In this document: piece after piece, positions 26,403 to 34,613 of the stretch
How positions within the stretch are numbered: the stretch's first letter is position 1
Layout: each line of letters starts with the position of its first letter
NCBI GenBank assembly: GCA_965262665.1
Contig: OZ253551.1
Coordinates: 1 to 64,000 of the forward strand
Length of the DNA stretch: 64,000 nt
Reading direction: 5' to 3'
Source of the DNA: CBDBND01 sp965262665
Lineage (GTDB): Bacteria > Pseudomonadota > Alphaproteobacteria > Rhodospirillales > Rhodospirillaceae
Position numbers and translations under genes: made by a program
Notes under the pieces: generated by a model
Database searches by the model: none
What the model was told of the DNA's origin: nothing
Seen by the model: the letters and a program-made list of their open reading frames with translations, nothing else

Positions 26403-27309
26403 GAGGCCGTTTCGAAAGGGGTTGAGTGGCCGGTGTCGATGTGATTCCAGGAAGGTTGCTGAAACCGATCTGGAGCCGCCATGTGGACGCCGACCACCCG
26501 AGAGCAGCATAGCCGCAAGGCGCTGCGTTATCAGACTGATTTGACCGCTGCGGAGTGGGTTGTGATCGAGCCTCATTTGCCTCCGGCTCATGGCACGGGA
26601 CGGCCCCGGTCATGGCCGATGCGAGAGATCGTCAACGGCATTTTCTACGTGATGCGGGCTGGCTGCCCTTGGCGCTTGCTGCCAAGCGATTTACCACCGT
26701 GGGGCACGATCTATCGCTGGTTCGCTAAGTTCCGCGACGACGGCCTCCTTGAGAAGATCAACCACTTTCTGGTCATGGCCGATCGCGAGCGGGTCGGACG
26801 CGAGGCCAGCCCGAGCGGCGCGATTATCGACAGCCAGAGCGTCAAGACGACCGAGGCTGGTGGCCCCCGCGGCTACGATGCGGGCAAGAAGATCAAGGGG
26901 CGCAAGCGCCACGCGCTGGTCGACACCGACGGGCGCGGCCTCGTGCTCGAGGCGCATCCGGCGAGTATCCAGGACCGCGATGGTGGCGGGCCGCTGCTGT
27001 GCGCCTCACGCGGCTCGTTTCCGTTCATCGAGAAGGTCTTTGCCGACAGCGGCTACGCCGGCGAGAAGGTCGCCACGGCCACCATGATCGCCGTCGAGAT
27101 CGTGCGCAAAAGCCCCGATCAGGTCGGCTTCGCCGTCCAACCGCGCCGCTGGGTCGTGGAGCGCTTCTTCGCCTGGATCAACCGCAACCGGCGACTGGCA
27201 AAGGACTTCGAGGCCACCATCGCCTCGGCCCGCGCCTTCCTCTACGCCGCCTCCGTCATGCTCCTCGTCCGCAGATTGGCCCGAGCCGCATGACTTTCGA
27301 AACCGACTC
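26403..27309 (+). mobile_element. IS5-family element, complete, with TAA target duplication
   Basis: Terminal repeats GAGGCCGTTTCGAAAG (26403) and the reverse complement GAGTCGGTTTCGAAAG (ending 27309) bound a 907-bp element with one transposase gene. TAA at 26400-26402 and at 27310-27312 is the expected 3-bp duplication. It inserted in the terminal region of an IS6 remnant. It is one of the few elements here that look recent and intact. Confidence 0.9.
26481..27293 (+). CDS. IS5-family transposase (DDE)
   Basis: 270 residues, full length. N-terminal DUF4096-type domain (LTAAEWVVIEPHLPP ... GCPWRLLPSDLPPW), then the DDE core: Asp in GAIIDSQSVKTTE, Asp in FADSGYAGEKV, and Glu in PRRWVVERFFAWINRNRRLAKDFE. 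The C-terminal RVEEx-like motif is VVERFFAW. The gene occupies nearly the whole IS5 element. GC content is clearly higher than in the flanking DUF2971 gene. Confidence 0.93.
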   Translation: MWTPTTREQHSRKALRYQTDLTAAEWVVIEPHLPPAHGTGRPRSWPMREIVNGIFYVMRAGCPWRLLPSDLPPWGTIYRWFAKFRDDGLLEKINHFLVMADRERVGREASPSGAIIDSQSVKTTEAGGPRGYDAGKKIKGRKRHALVDTDGRGLVLEAHPASIQDRDGGGPLLCASRGSFPFIEKVFADSGYAGEKVATATMIAVEIVRKSPDQVGFAVQPRRWVVERFFAWINRNRRLAKDFEATIASARAFLYAASVMLLVRRLARAA

Positions 27310-27355
27310 TAAGGGACCGGTCCAGTTAGCGTGACTATGCTCTTAAGGTAGTTCG

Positions 27356-28354
27356 ATGACAATAAACAGCGGAGATAATACTGAAAAAAACTTAGACGTT
27401 CACTCTCAGGTCCAGAGCCCGATATTCCCGCCGGAATTGCAGCAAAGATATGAGAGATTGGAAGGTTGGGTGGATGGCTTCTTAACTTCTTCACCTTTTT
27501 TGCCTAACGGCCCTATTCTGCATTACACATCCCTCCAAGGCTGTATAGGCATTCTTAAGTCTGACAGTATCTGGATGTCGTCGGCCCGATCTTTAAATGA
27601 CCCCTACGAGATAACGTTTGCCCACACTATCTTTCAAAGAATCTTAAGGCACCATCCATCGCCTGAGAATCTGGGTGACATGGTGTCTAACGCGTTTCTG
27701 CGTACAACTAGAACAATGCCCCGCTGGTTCAAAACCTTCATTGCAAGTTTCTCGCGTGAATATGAATCCCCTAACCAATGGACAAACTATGGTGATGAGA
27801 AGCGGGGAGTCTGCCTAGTGTTAAGCCCGGAACTTTTCACCCCTGCGCAGCGGACCACGTCTGATTTACCACCCCTAGAACAAGTTTTTGTTGATGAAGT
27901 CCGCTACGGACCCAAAGCCGCTGAGAAAGTTCTACGTGAAGGGCTTAGTGAATTCTATAAGTGCGTTCCTGCACAACCAGACGGGTCGTATTCACTGGAA
28001 GAATTCAACAAGTTTGCGTTAGAGATGCAAAAACAGTTGGCGAAAGCTCTAATTTGGATAAGCGTAACTACGAAAGCCAGAAAGTGGCGAAATGAACGAG
28101 AGATTCGCCTTATTATCAACAATCAACCTAACTTTCTTGAAGAAGTGATTCAGATCAGGCATGTGAATGGTAAGTCTGTCGAATTCGTATCTCCTAAATT
28201 CAAACAGGTCTCCGGGCATTCTTTATATGAAAAGGGCTCAAACTCGGAAATAATCATGGGTAAAGACGCTCCTGACGATCAGTTCAAACATCTGAGTACC
28301 CTAGTCGAATCACTAGGCATTGATGTGCAAGTCAACCGCAGTCGCCTAGCGTGA
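27356..28354 (+). CDS. DUF2971-family protein
   Basis: 332 residues from ATG 27356. Hallmarks of DUF2971 are HYTSLQGCIGILKSDSIWMS, SLNDPYE, a later YGDEKRGVCLVLSPELF and a C-terminal KWRNEREIRLI. The function is unknown; members often sit in accessory or defence-rich islands. Base composition is lower in GC than the flanking IS genes. It is a lone passenger between IS5/IS6 and IS110/IS630 debris, with no apparent operon partner. The sequence looks intact, which is unusual in this stretch. Confidence 0.75.
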   Translation: MTINSGDNTEKNLDVHSQVQSPIFPPELQQRYERLEGWVDGFLTSSPFLPNGPILHYTSLQGCIGILKSDSIWMSSARSLNDPYEITFAHTIFQRILRHHPSPENLGDMVSNAFLRTTRTMPRWFKTFIASFSREYESPNQWTNYGDEKRGVCLVLSPELFTPAQRTTSDLPPLEQVFVDEVRYGPKAAEKVLREGLSEFYKCVPAQPDGSYSLEEFNKFALEMQKQLAKALIWISVTTKARKWRNEREIRLIINNQPNFLEEVIQIRHVNGKSVEFVSPKFKQVSGHSLYEKGSNSEIIMGKDAPDDQFKHLSTLVESLGIDVQVNRSRLA

Positions 28355-28666
28355 GAAATGGCGGCCTGTCCTTCCCGAAAATCCCATCCGTCTTTATATG
28401 GACGCCCCCCGATGGCAAGGACAGATTTGGTGTTTCGGAGCAGTCAGGTTGCAGTTTTATATCCGGCCTTATGCAGGGCTTGTTCCTGCTGGCCCTGATG
28501 GAATCTGCCGACTCGCGCCTCATTTCTTCTTCGGTGGGCTCGTGGCCCGACGGCGGATGCAGGCTTGGCGGGTCGCGGTCTGACCTATTTGCCATCACAC
28601 CTTGTCGTACCTTGCGCAACCTTTCAGCGTGCCATCTCCTTTGCGGTTTCCAGTCACCAGCCGCGC
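28355..28666. other. No gene recognised
   Basis: Short frames exist on both strands, including 95 codons on the minus strand, but none has a ribosome site, a recognisable domain or convincing composition. I read it as debris between the DUF2971 gene and IS110 sequence. Confidence 0.4.
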
Positions 28667-28925
28667 TTACGCGGGCTGGCTAACGAAGTTCGATTGGTAC
28701 ACCCGGTCATGAGCCAGTAAGGCCCAGATCGTGCGTGCGTTCTTGTTCGCAAGCGCGACGGTGGCTACGTTCTTCGGCTTCCGCTCGGCCAAGCGCAATA
28801 CCCATTCGGACGGCGCTTTGCTGTTTGTGAGCACCGAGCGGGCGCCGTGGATCAATCGGGCGCCGTGGATCAATAAGGTACGCAGGTAAGTATCACCGCG
28901 CTTGGAGATGCCGTGCATGCCCGTC
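28667..28925 (-). mobile_element. IS110-family transposase, C-terminal remnant
   Basis: The minus-strand frame ending at 28667 reads GISKRGDTYLRTLLIHGAR ... SEWVLRLAERKPKNVATVALANKNART, the conserved Transposase_20 region of IS110. The N-terminal catalytic DEDD part is absent; the fragment abuts an IS630 piece at 28925. An 18-bp direct duplication makes the residues LIHGAR occur twice in tandem (28842-28878), absent from normal family members. Confidence 0.75.
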
Positions 28926-29152
28926 GACGGTCTGGCACTTCTTCGCCAAGCGCGGGCTGACGCACAAAAAAGGCCGGCCATGCAGCGGAGCAGCAGCGCC
29001 CGGACGTGCTCGCGCGGCGCCGGCTCTGGTTCGAAGGCCAGGCAGGGCTCGCTCCGGAACGGCTGATCTTCATCGACGAGACCGGCGCGTCGATGAAGAT
29101 GGCGCGGCTGCGGGGATGGTCGCGCAAAGGCGAACGGTGCCGGGCCGCCAAG
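28926..29152 (+). mobile_element. IS630-family (subgroup A) middle fragment
   Basis: Encodes TVWHFFAKRGLTHKK in one frame, then after an A6 run (28966-28971) RRRLWFEGQAGLAPERLIFIDETGASMKMARLRGW in another. The latter contains the first catalytic Asp (FIDET). It ends at CGCAAAGGCGAACGGTG..., the exact point where the 24283 fragment begins, so both derive from the same element type. Neither terminal repeat is present here. Confidence 0.75.
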
Positions 29153-29401
29153 GTCGGATCGCGTAACGGAGTCAGATTCCAGTACCCCCTGGATGTTTGC
29201 CTGCAAGATTGAAAGTTTGCGCTGGTATCCTTGAGCTTGCTTCGGTGATGGTGAGTCCACACTCACATCCATGTAGTTAACAAACTGCAGTTCTTTAACG
29301 GGACTCAACCAAACGTCGGGATGAGATTTAAACTGATGATGAAGCCAAGAGGTCGACGTCTTCATGGGACCGACACAAACGGCTTGCGGCAAGGGCATCA
29401 C
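29153..29401 (-). pseudogene. Sulfotransferase, 5' fragment
   Basis: About 80 codons from ATG 29401: MMPLPQAVCVGPMKTSTSWLHHQF, where GPMKTSTSWL is the PAPS 5'-phosphosulfate loop, followed by HPDVWLSPVKELQF, typical of the family. The frame runs into IS630 antisense at about 29153, so the 3'-phosphate site and C-terminus are missing. It is distinct from the TPR-sulfotransferase at 4318-5678. It lies 55 bp downstream of the class II aldolase gene and was probably in its operon. Confidence 0.7.
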
Positions 29402-29456
29402 CGTGCTCCTTTGTTCAGTGGTGGGTCAGGTCGGAATGCAGCGGACAGTTGGTGCC

Positions 29457-30269
29457 TTATGTCCGGTACCCCGTATCCATTTTGTCGAGTTTGCGCAGAA
29501 AACCCTGCCACGCCAAATCGGGCACCGGAATCTTGTTGCCCGCCATGCTTGGTCCATCGCCGGGACGGCGACGCCCGCTCACCTGCTCGCGTACCTTGTC
29601 CTGGGACTCCTGCGATGGAAAGCCGATTTCAACGCCACCGGCTAAGGCCATGACTTGAATGCTACAGGCTTTTTGCAGGGCGTACATGCGGGAGAAGGCC
29701 GCCGCAACGGACGGTCCCAGCGTCAGCAAACCGTGGTTGCGCAAAATGACCGTACTCTTGTCACCAATATGCTTGACCAGACGTTCGCGTTCGTCCGTAT
29801 CCAATGCAATGCCTTCAAAGTCATGGTAGGCGATGTCAGGTAAGAGGCTGAGCGAGTCCTGGTTGAGCGGCATTAGCCCGTCCTTTTGACAGGACACCGC
29901 CACGCCTTCGGTGGTGTGCAGGTGGATGACACAATGAGCGTCGTCCCGGGCTTGGTGCACGGCGCCATGAATGACATAGCCGCCGATGTTGTAACCAAGG
30001 CCGGTTTCGTCCAGCAGGATTTCGCCATCCTGATCGATCTTCACCAGGCTGGAAGCAGTGATTTCATCGAAAAACAGACCGAAGGGATTGATCAGATAGT
30101 GCCGGTCATTGCCCGGCAACCGTACGGAGATATGGGTGAAGATGTAGTCGTTCCAGCCATAAAGGGCACAAAGTCGGTAACAGGCCGCAAGATCGACACG
30201 CAAATTCCATTCATCCTCGGACACCTGATCGCGGATGCTGCGCTCTGTGGTTTGTGCCGCTTCAGCCAT
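29457..30269 (-). CDS. Class II aldolase/adducin-family protein
   Basis: 270 residues. The class II aldolase fold is marked by the zinc-binding HLHTTEGVAVS pair of histidines and a third His in LRNHGLLTLG, plus YNDYIFTHISVRLPG-like early residues (GWNDYIFTHIS) and an acidic MPLNQDSL stretch. Family members are fuculose-1-phosphate-type aldolases, dehydratases or adducin-like proteins; the exact reaction is unknown. ATG 30269 follows GGAGG. The C-terminal extension past residue 235 (DGPSMAGNKIPVPDLAW) resembles longer proteobacterial members. Cytosolic. Confidence 0.85.
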   Translation of the reverse strand: MAEAAQTTERSIRDQVSEDEWNLRVDLAACYRLCALYGWNDYIFTHISVRLPGNDRHYLINPFGLFFDEITASSLVKIDQDGEILLDETGLGYNIGGYVIHGAVHQARDDAHCVIHLHTTEGVAVSCQKDGLMPLNQDSLSLLPDIAYHDFEGIALDTDERERLVKHIGDKSTVILRNHGLLTLGPSVAAAFSRMYALQKACSIQVMALAGGVEIGFPSQESQDKVREQVSGRRRPGDGPSMAGNKIPVPDLAWQGFLRKLDKMDTGYRT

Positions 30270-30377
30270 GATGACCTCCTGTGATCCCTAGGGTACACGT
30301 TAGCGCGGACCGGTGCTCTGCGGAAGCCGGGGCGACAGGGCTGCCACACGGTGATCAGCCTCTGAGAGTGGGTAGTC

Positions 30378-30413
30378 GAAAGCAAAACGGGGCAGACCCG
30401 AAGGCCTGCCCCG
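30378..30413 (-). terminator. Rho-independent terminator with UUCG loop
   Basis: On the minus strand an 11-bp GC-rich stem (CGGGGCAGGCC / GGUCUGCCCCG) closed by a UUCG tetraloop occupies 30413-30388 and is followed by TTTTGCTTT. It lies 40 bp after the stop of the outer-membrane protein gene and ends that transcript. Confidence 0.8.
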
Positions 30414-30452
30414 CAGCCGCAACCGGCGTACGTGCTGTGCCGGTTCCGAACC

Positions 30453-31198
30453 CTAGAATGAATAGCGTGCCCCGATGGTGAACTGGTGCACCGTCGCCCG
30501 GCGGTCATAGGCAAACGTGACAAAGGCACCCTGTCCGGCGAGAGACGTCTTGCCTGTGCGCGTCGAGCTGTAGTCCGCGGTGACGTCAAAGGCACCCACG
30601 TTATAAGCGAAACCGGCGGCAAGGCGATAGGCCAGCTTGGTATCTGAATCATCCAATAAAACGAAATCGATTGTATCCGCGTCATTGAGGCCGCCCGGTG
30701 TGGTGGCCTCGATTTCCACGTCATAGAGGCCAAATCCGGCGCCCACATAGGGAGTGAAGGCGCTGTCGGTGGAAAATTCGTAGAATCCCATGGCTATGGC
30801 GGAGCGGCCTTCAAACTCGCCATCCACCCGGCCGTCGAGGCAAGGGCTCATAGAAATTTCCCCGCAGGGCACGAAAGCTTGGACGTTTTCAACAACTGTC
30901 CATCGATGTCCGCTTCGCTGAGAGTGAAATCCAATTCACCGCGAAACCCGTTGCGGGCAGCAAACCCGACTGCACCACCAAAGGTGAGGCCAGTTCCGCC
31001 GTTGAGATCCAGATTAGCGGTAGCGGGATCGGTGAACGACAATCCGCTAACGTTAGCCAGGCCGCCATAGAGCCGGCCGTACAGACCAGATTCCTGTGCG
31101 GCAACCATTGAAGTCATGGCCATTAAGGTTGCCGCTCCGATGACGGTGATCCTCACCTGGCGCTGACGCAGCCTGAAAACTTTACTGAACAGGGACAT
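30453..31198 (-). pseudogene. Outer-membrane beta-barrel protein (porin-like/Opa-like), frameshifted
   Basis: From ATG 31198 a signal peptide (VRITVIGAATLMAMTSMVAA, cut before QESGLYG) precedes amphipathic strands (GLYGRLYGGLANVSG, GFRGELDFTLSEADID). At a G4 run near 30860-30863 the frame breaks: one frame stops at 30848 and the other continues EISMSPCLDGRVDGEF to a terminal ARYSF, the classic C-terminal Phe of outer-membrane proteins. One extra G restores a single protein of about 247 residues. A strong terminator follows. It is either a real frameshift or a sequencing indel. Confidence 0.75.
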
Positions 31199-31312
31199 GG
31201 CCCTTTCCTCTCGTCGAAAGTCTGTGTTGGAACTGTCCCTTGTGCCGTCAGGCATGGCACATAAACGGTGAAATACGGCGGAGATATGGCAACCCTTAAT
31301 GACTCAAGACCC

Positions 31313-31450
31313 TCAGCCAGGCTTCTGGATTTCGAACATCTCGGAATCGAGGGGGCCGTGCACATTCACCACTGCAGTTCCCGCAGCAAGAGTCAGGGCA
31401 ACCGCCGCAATCAACGTCATGACATTCATCAACCGGTCCACCCAGGTCAT
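31313..31450 (-). CDS. 45-residue protein with one hydrophobic helix
   Basis: ATG 31450 is preceded at ideal distance by AAGGAGGG, the strongest ribosome-binding sequence seen in this window. The product has one membrane-type segment (MTLIAAVALTLAAGTAVVNV) after a short MTWVDRLMNV head, and a polar tail ending QKPG. It resembles a small inner-membrane or signal-anchored peptide. No family is known to me. It is 114 bp upstream of the outer-membrane protein gene on the same strand. Confidence 0.55.
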   Translation of the reverse strand: MTWVDRLMNVMTLIAAVALTLAAGTAVVNVHGPLDSEMFEIQKPG

Positions 31451-31477
31451 CACACACCCTCCTTACACTCTTAGGGG

Positions 31478-31509
31478 CAAACAAATAGGGGCACGGCCAT
31501 TTGGCCCCT
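31478..31509 (-). terminator. Probable terminator of the glyA transcript
   Basis: On the minus strand the stem AGGGGC/GCCCCT (31509-31487, 11-nt loop) is followed by ATTTGTTTG. It lies 100 bp beyond the glyA stop. Overlapping outer pairing (GGGGCA with TGCCCC) could extend it. The T-tract is imperfect. Confidence 0.4.
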
Positions 31510-31611
31510 GCCCCCGCAATTGCTGGTTTGTCTATCACAGGTTTTAGCGCTTCAGGCCCCCTATAGATGCATGGCAGGTATACTTTGGATGCACCTGTTT
31601 TCTGACAGGCG

Positions 31612-33113
31612 TTATGTCCCCGCAAGGCCGGGAACGGGGAACTGGCGGCAAAACGCATGCACGTCTTCGGCCAAACGATCGAGGTAATCGGGATCAAGAG
31701 CGTGCCGGAGGGCATCGACCATAGCGTCGCCTATGGTCTTCATATCCTCTTCCCCCATACCCCGGGTGGTACACGCTGGCGTGCCGATGCGAATGCCTGA
31801 TGGCCTAAGAGGCGGGTGGGGATCGTTGGGAATGAGCTGTCGGCTGACCGAAATCCCGATGCGATCGAGCGCCTCCTCCGCTTTAGCCCCGTTGAGATCG
31901 AAGCTCTCAAGGGTACCCGAACTCGACCCCGGAGACAGCGTCGTCATGGCCAACCTGCCCGCCCACAAGGTCGCTGGCATCCGCCAGGCCATCGAAGCCG
32001 CCGGCGCAACCCTGCTGTATCTGCCGCCCTACAGTCCCGACTGCAACCCGGTCGAGATGGCCTTCGCCAAACTCAAGGCGCTCCTGAGAAAGGCCGCCGC
32101 CAGAACCGTCGACGACCTGTGGGACGCCATTGCCGAGGCCATCGACGCCTTCACCTCAACCGAATGCGAAAACTACTTCGCCGCCGCCGGATATGATCGG
32201 GACTAAATTGAATCTGCTCTAGTACTTGAGCATTGACCAGCACCCGACGCGCGTAGGCTTTAAACGCCGGCTCCATGCACTTTTTAAAAGTTACCGCCGA
32301 GGCGGTAACCACATTCATATGCGGGCCGCCCTGCAGGCCTGGAAAGACGGACTTATCGATGATCTTGGCGTGCTCTATCCGGCACAGAATTAGGCCGCCG
32401 CGAGGACCGCGCAGAGATTTATGGGTGGTAGTGGTGACGATATCGAATCCTGCATCCAGGGGATTGTTCATAACATTCGCAGCGACGAGGCCACCAATGT
32501 GGGCGATATCTGCCATGGTCAAGGCACCGACCTCATCAGCTACAGCCTTGAAGGCGCCGTAGTCCAAGTCGCGGGGATAAGAAGAGTAGCCGCACAGGAC
32601 GATCTTAGGACGATGCTGTTTGGCTAAATTGAGCACGTCATCAAAGTCAATGGCACCACCTTTGTCTGGGTGAGTCTTATAGCGCACGAAGTTGAAAGTC
32701 CGGCCCATGTGGGAAGCCGGGGCACCGTGGGTGAGGTGCCCTCCATGGGACAAGTCTATCCCCAGCACAGTGTCACCGGGCTTGAGATAGGCGAAGTAAA
32801 CCGCCTGGTTCATGGGAGAGCCGGAGAGCGGCTGGACATTCGCGTGCTCTGCCCGGAACAGTGTACATGCTCGCTCCCGGGCGATGTTTTCAATTACATC
32901 CGTATAATCCTGGCCGCCGTAGTAGCGCCGACCCGGATAGCCCTCGGAATACTTGTTGGTAAACACTGAGCCAAGACACGCCAACACTTCCGCATAGGTG
33001 TAGTTTTCCGAAGCAATGAGTTCGATGCCGTTTTGCTGACGCCGCTCTTCACCACTCAGCGCGTGTTCAATTTCCGGATCGAAGTCTGCGAGTTGATCAC
33101 GACAAGTTTGCAT
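31612..33113 (-). pseudogene. glyA: Serine hydroxymethyltransferase, split by an IS630 remnant
   Basis: The 5' part (33113-32222, 297 codons) starts MQTCRDQLADFDPEI after GGGAGGA and includes GIELIASENYT, the Tyr-rich YPGRRYYGG, and the PLP-lysine motif TTTTHKSLRGPRGG. The 3' part (31909-31612) carries [18 protein letters not shown] and [15 protein letters not shown]. Between them lies an IS630 3' fragment (31910-32219), and some 25 codons of the gene around the C-terminal domain hinge are missing. The enzyme interconverts serine and glycine with tetrahydrofolate. A ZTP riboswitch stands upstream. No other glyA is in the window, so either a second copy exists elsewhere or glycine/C1 supply is altered. 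Confidence 0.88.
31910..32221 (+). mobile_element. IS630-family (subgroup A) 3' fragment inside glyA
   Basis: Encodes [19 protein letters not shown] ... [16 protein letters not shown] ... NYFAAAGYD, matching 24440-24732 nearly base for base. The right terminus AATTGAATCTGCTC ends at TA 32220-32221. The left part of the element is missing and joins glyA directly. This is a deletion derivative, not a complete insertion. Confidence 0.85.
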
Positions 33114-33159
33114 GGTGTCCTCCCGGTTTGATGCCACTACGCTGGGCCCTTCTTTGAAA

Positions 33160-33245
33160 GATGCCCAGGCGATCGGCGGAGAACACTCCGCGCTCCCCGG
33201 TGGTTGTCCCACCCGTGCTCGCCAGTTACGCGGAGGTGCTGACCG
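33160..33245 (-). promoter_or_regulatory. ZTP (pfl) riboswitch upstream of glyA
   Basis: On the minus strand the conserved blocks appear in order: AACTGGCGAGC, GTGGGACAACCACCGGGGAG, and GATCGCCTGGGCA. These match the two conserved halves of the pfl motif, which senses ZTP/ZMP and controls purine and one-carbon genes including glyA. The 3' strand CTGGGC can pair with a downstream GCCCAG (near 33145), an alternative hairpin that would act as the expression switch. The start codon is 47 bases on. Recognition is by motif only. Confidence 0.85.
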
Positions 33246-33324
33246 GTCCAGCATGTGCGTTTCGGTCAACCTATGTGCATACCTGATATATCAAGTGAAA
33301 CTTGGCTCAGCAATACAGCTTTTC

Positions 33325-33717
33325 TCAAGTCCCTCCTGCAATGCCTTCCAGTATGGGGCAATCGGGACGGTTATCACCGTGACAGTGATCGACCAGGTGC
33401 GACAGCGTTGAATGCAGTTCCTGCAGTTCTTTGATCTTCGCATCCACTTCGTTCAGGTGTTCCTGGGCGATGGCTTTAACGTCGGCGGAATGCCGGTTCT
33501 TGTCCTCATAGAGAGATAGCAGCTGGGAGCAAACCTCGACGGAAAAGCCAAGACTGCGGGCATGGCGGACGAAGCGCAGTTTGTGGACGTCGGTGCTCGA
33601 GTAATCCCGATACCCGTTCTCCGCCCGGGCTGCCGGCGCGATGAGGCCGGTTTCTTCGTAATAACGGATGGTCTTGGCCGGAAGCCCAGAGCGCTGGGCG
33701 GCTTCTCCAATGTTCAT
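33325..33717 (-). CDS. cueR: CueR-type copper-responsive MerR regulator
   Basis: 130 residues. MerR HTH at the N-terminus (MNIGEAAQRSGLPAKTIRYYEETGLI, NGYRDYSSTDVHKL), a dimerisation helix, and the metal loop CHGDNRPDCPIL with the two cysteines spaced as in Cu(I)-sensing CueR/HmrR. It would activate copper efflux genes by bending suboptimal promoters. No copA or multicopper oxidase is adjacent, so its targets lie elsewhere. It follows the SDR gene's upstream neighbour on the same strand with a 76-bp gap to that gene. Confidence 0.88.
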   Translation of the reverse strand: MNIGEAAQRSGLPAKTIRYYEETGLIAPAARAENGYRDYSSTDVHKLRFVRHARSLGFSVEVCSQLLSLYEDKNRHSADVKAIAQEHLNEVDAKIKELQELHSTLSHLVDHCHGDNRPDCPILEGIAGGT

Positions 33718-33793
33718 GGCACTTCTCCTTTACCCCTCCATATAAGGTTCTAGTTGCTGGAAGGGCAAGGGGCCTTTGGTCACCGAGGCAAAT

Positions 33794-34609
33794 TCACCAC
33801 TCTACCTCTTCACCATCCATATTCAGCCAGGTCCCGTTGCGCTCCGGTGTGACAGAGAGAATGAGCGGAATCAGCCGGGCGACAGCGTCCGGCGTCGCGG
33901 CGGGCTTGGAGAGACCTGACTTGTAGAGATCATGCAGCCACACGAAGTCTGGCTGGGCTTCGGGGTCGAACGTGTCGTCGGCAAACCCCATGGTGTCGAC
34001 AAAGCCCGGCGTGATGACGGTGACGGTAATGTCTCGGTCCTTCAAATCAAAGGACAGTTTGCGCATCGCCATGTTGAGCGCTGCCTTACTGACACCGAAC
34101 ATATAAGAGTTGCCGCGCGTGCTGTTGATGGAACCGCCTTCGCCATTCAACGTGACGATCATCTTGCGTTCACTGGCGGCGACATGATCGACAAAGGCTT
34201 CCGACACTTTTAATGGACCGATGGCGTTGACGTTGAACAACGTCCAGGCGGGGTCATAGTTGAGGCTGCCAAAGCGGTCCGTAAGCACACCGCCCCCAGT
34301 AGCAGCGTTGTTGAGTAGGATGTCGATGGGCGTGTCTGCCAGCTTTTCAGCCAACGCATCGATGCCGGCATGGTCGGTGACGTCGAGATATTCGATAACG
34401 ACGTTTTCGTTCTCCCGTGCCAACGCCTGCAATTGCGTATCGTCTTCGGGAGATCGGCTGGTGGCAATGACCTTCCAACTCCGTTCGGAAAACTGTTTGG
34501 CCAATTCAAAGCCGATGCCGCGATTAGAGCCGGTGATCAACACGGTCTCGGCGAACGCTGCCGGAATGATCATGCATAGCGAAAAAAGGACATTTAGGAC
34601 TAGACGCAT
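33794..34609 (-). CDS. SDR-family protein with signal-like N-terminus and Tyr-to-Phe active site
   Basis: 271 residues. The first 20 (MRLVLNVLFSLCMIIPAAFA) look like a signal peptide, odd for this cytosolic family. Then TGSNRGIGFELAKQF (cofactor loop), DILLNNAATGG, and MFGVSKAALNM. In SDRs the catalytic tetrad uses Tyr four residues before Lys; here that position is Phe, with a Tyr two residues further upstream. It is related to C-factor/sniffer-type SDRs. It starts 5 bp after the VOC gene stop, so it is in an operon. Either catalysis is lost or a non-catalytic role is kept. Confidence 0.8.
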   Translation of the reverse strand: MRLVLNVLFSLCMIIPAAFAETVLITGSNRGIGFELAKQFSERSWKVIATSRSPEDDTQLQALARENENVVIEYLDVTDHAGIDALAEKLADTPIDILLNNAATGGGVLTDRFGSLNYDPAWTLFNVNAIGPLKVSEAFVDHVAASERKMIVTLNGEGGSINSTRGNSYMFGVSKAALNMAMRKLSFDLKDRDITVTVITPGFVDTMGFADDTFDPEAQPDFVWLHDLYKSGLSKPAATPDAVARLIPLILSVTPERNGTWLNMDGEEVEW

Positions 34610-34613
34610 CGGA

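Noticed and set aside
28332..28619. 95-codon minus-strand frame
   Set aside because: Overlaps the DUF2971 3' end, low-complexity Pro/Ser/Arg composition, no start signal and no domain.
29153..29401. Sulfotransferase fragment as the missing part of the 4318-5678 gene
   Set aside because: It carries its own PAPS loop (GPMKTSTSW) and start, so it is a different gene, not a displaced piece.
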